A DNA stretch of 14,648 bases from Pyrinomonadaceae bacterium (GTDB lineage: Bacteria > Acidobacteriota > Blastocatellia > Pyrinomonadales > Pyrinomonadaceae), in the NCBI GenBank assembly GCA_025937955.1, contig JAICQI010000046.1, positions 1 to 14,648 on the forward strand. The letters are read 5' to 3'. A program made the position numbers and the translations under genes. The notes beneath the pieces are model-generated. The model searched no databases. It saw only the letters and a list, made by a program, of their open reading frames with translations, and was not told where the DNA came from. Below, piece by piece: positions 13,245 through 14,648 of this stretch. Each line of letters begins with the position of its first letter. Within the stretch, counting starts at the first letter, position 1.

Positions 13245-14648
13245 ATGCATCGCTTTCCGGTTTTAGTTTGGGAGGATTTCTCGGGCAGCTACACCGGGCG
13301 TCTCGTTGACGACGAGGAAGACGCGGACGTTCAGCAGCTTGCCGCTGTAGGGAGCAACGTGCGCGAAATCTTGAGAGATCTCAAGGAGTATCTCTTGTGG
13401 TCCTTTGATAAGGAGCCTTTGCGCAGCACGCCAGACTTTCACGATCCGCAGTTGCTGGAGCTCCGTGTCGACGTGCGTCCCGAGTACAACGTCAAAGGCC
13501 GCGTTTATCCGTGTGATGAATCTATCTCGTTGCGCGTCGTCTGTGTCCATGGTCGACAGGAGAGTGGCATGCTCGTCTGCGCCCTGCCGATGCTCGATAT
13601 CCAGTTCTATTACTACGACGCGAAAGCTCTACGCAGTCTCGTGACTGTTTACGTTCAGGACTCTCTCAAGAGCCACACGCCGAGACAGTTGTCGCGTTAC
13701 CTGCCACCGAAAAGTGTTCGCCTGGAAGAAGTCGTCGTTCCCGAGAAGAGGCGACGTACGACAACCACACCAGGCTTGCCGGAGCTGGTCCACCTGAGAG
13801 TTGTTGCCGACGCGATGGGTTCAGATGCGATGCATCGCAGCTTCTCCCGCCCACACACTCGCGAGCGGCAGGTCAACGAATTGGCGCAGTTGCTGGGACG
13901 CGAGCGCGCAAACGTGCTGCTGGTTGGGGACACGGGTGTGGGTAAGACATCGGTGCTCGTCGAAGCCGTGCGTCAGGTAGAACGCGAAATGCGCGAATGG
14001 GCGAAAGCAGCGGGCAACGAAGGCGCCGTTGCGTCGCAAAAGATCTGGCTGACGAGCGCCGGGCGACTCATCGCGGGCATGAAATATCTTGGACAATGGC
14101 AAGCGCGTTGCGAACAAGTGATCGAGGAGCTTGCGCGCATCGACGGTGTGCTCGCGGTCGAAAAGTTGTCGGAGCTAGTTATGACCGGTGGCTCCTCCGA
14201 AACAGACAGCATCGCCGCTTTTCTCTTGCCGTTCGTCGAACGTGGCGAACTTCGCATTGTCGGCGAAGCTACTCCAGCGGAGTTGGATGCATGTCGAAGG
14301 CTGCTCCCCGGATTTGTGAGTGCGTTTCGCATTCTTCATCTGCCAACGTTTGCGGAAGCGGAGGCGCTCACCGCATTAAACGCTTATTGCGCGACGATTG
14401 AGCGTAACAGTCCTGTCCGCATCGATGTAGACGCTCGCGCCCTCATCTATCACCTGTTCAAACGATTCCTGCCTTACGAAGGCTTTCCCGGCAAGACTGT
14501 TAACTTCACCTCGCGGCTGTATGAGCTCGTGAGGGCGAACCAGTGGAAAGAGATTGGGAAGGATCAGATCATCGGGGAGTTTGTGAAGCTGACGGGATTG
14601 CCTGAGATTTTCCTGCGTGATGAAGTATCGCTCGACGAAGCGGACGTA
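13245..14648 (+). CDS. Clp/Hsp100-type AAA+ ATPase, paralog 3 (partial, cut by window edge)
   Basis: The ATG at 13245 lies 4 nt after the stop of paralog 2, and the frame is open for 468 codons to the right edge. Residues 1-195 (MHRFPVLVWEDFSG onward) correspond to the N-domain of the other two. D1 follows with Walker A GDTGVGKT (228-235), pore-loop-like KYLGQW (Tyr281), and a Walker B position reading VLAVEKL (302-308), where Glu306-Lys307 replace the usual Asp-Glu. No arginine finger is seen in LPGFVSAFRILHL. The end, around TGLPEIFLRDE, matches the linker just before D2 in paralogs 1 and 2 (TGLPLFLLDE and SGLNVRFLDD), so D2 and probably an RF-like C-terminus should follow outside the window. 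The tight spacing implies co-transcription and possibly translational coupling with paralog 2. Confidence 0.87.
   Translation, partial: MHRFPVLVWEDFSGSYTGRLVDDEEDADVQQLAAVGSNVREILRDLKEYLLWSFDKEPLRSTPDFHDPQLLELRVDVRPEYNVKGRVYPCDESISLRVVCVHGRQESGMLVCALPMLDIQFYYYDAKALRSLVTVYVQDSLKSHTPRQLSRYLPPKSVRLEEVVVPEKRRRTTTTPGLPELVHLRVVADAMGSDAMHRSFSRPHTRERQVNELAQLLGRERANVLLVGDTGVGKTSVLVEAVRQVEREMREWAKAAGNEGAVASQKIWLTSAGRLIAGMKYLGQWQARCEQVIEELARIDGVLAVEKLSELVMTGGSSETDSIAAFLLPFVERGELRIVGEATPAELDACRRLLPGFVSAFRILHLPTFAEAEALTALNAYCATIERNSPVRIDVDARALIYHLFKRFLPYEGFPGKTVNFTSRLYELVRANQWKEIGKDQIIGEFVKLTGLPEIFLRDEVSLDEADV

Overview
The window suggests a Gram-negative soil-type bacterium, most likely of the Acidobacteriota (an inference). 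The pointers are moderate GC, a secreted TPR protein of the TPR-CHAT type, a large signal-peptide-bearing S41 peptidase, and a palindromic 'AACCCTGAAAGGGTT' repeat resembling those I associate with Acidobacteriota and Planctomycetota. No rRNA, tRNA, CRISPR array or transposase gene is visible.

Left half, minus strand (1-6001). Reading leftwards there is a two-module S41-family peptidase with a signal peptide (6001-3719). A 250-bp gap with a plausible sigma-70-type promoter follows, then a clostripain-like C11 cysteine peptidase (3467-1818). After only 20 bp comes an exported TPR-repeat protein (1797 to beyond the left edge). The TPR protein has no stop codon in the window and is probably the N-terminal part of a TPR-CHAT protein. 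If so, two caspase-like (clan CD) cysteine peptidases would share one transcript.

Right half, plus strand (6194 to beyond the right edge). Three consecutive paralogous genes encode double-ring Clp/Hsp100-type AAA+ ATPases, the third cut by the window edge. They share a layout: a non-Clp_N N-terminal domain of about 200 residues, a D1 AAA+ module with intact Walker A but altered Walker B and no recognisable arginine finger, and (in the two complete proteins) a canonical D2 ATPase. D2 has an LGF tripeptide where ClpA/ClpC carry their ClpP-docking loop, but lacks the GYVG substrate-gripping pore loop. Both complete proteins end in a long helical region plus an alpha/beta segment resembling the PCRF domain of peptide-chain release factors, without a GGQ motif. 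I regard this operon as the candidate undescribed system: possibly a mixed AAA+ ring with divided active sites and an unusual C-terminal adaptor.

Between the first and second ATPase genes lies a 262-bp imperfect palindrome (nested inverted repeats, no ORF of its own) bordered by a 15-bp direct repeat. The repeat contains both the stop of gene 1 and the GTG start of gene 2. Collapsing the insertion restores a 4-nt GTGA stop/start overlap, so a MITE/REP-like element appears to have split a translationally coupled gene pair while duplicating the junction.
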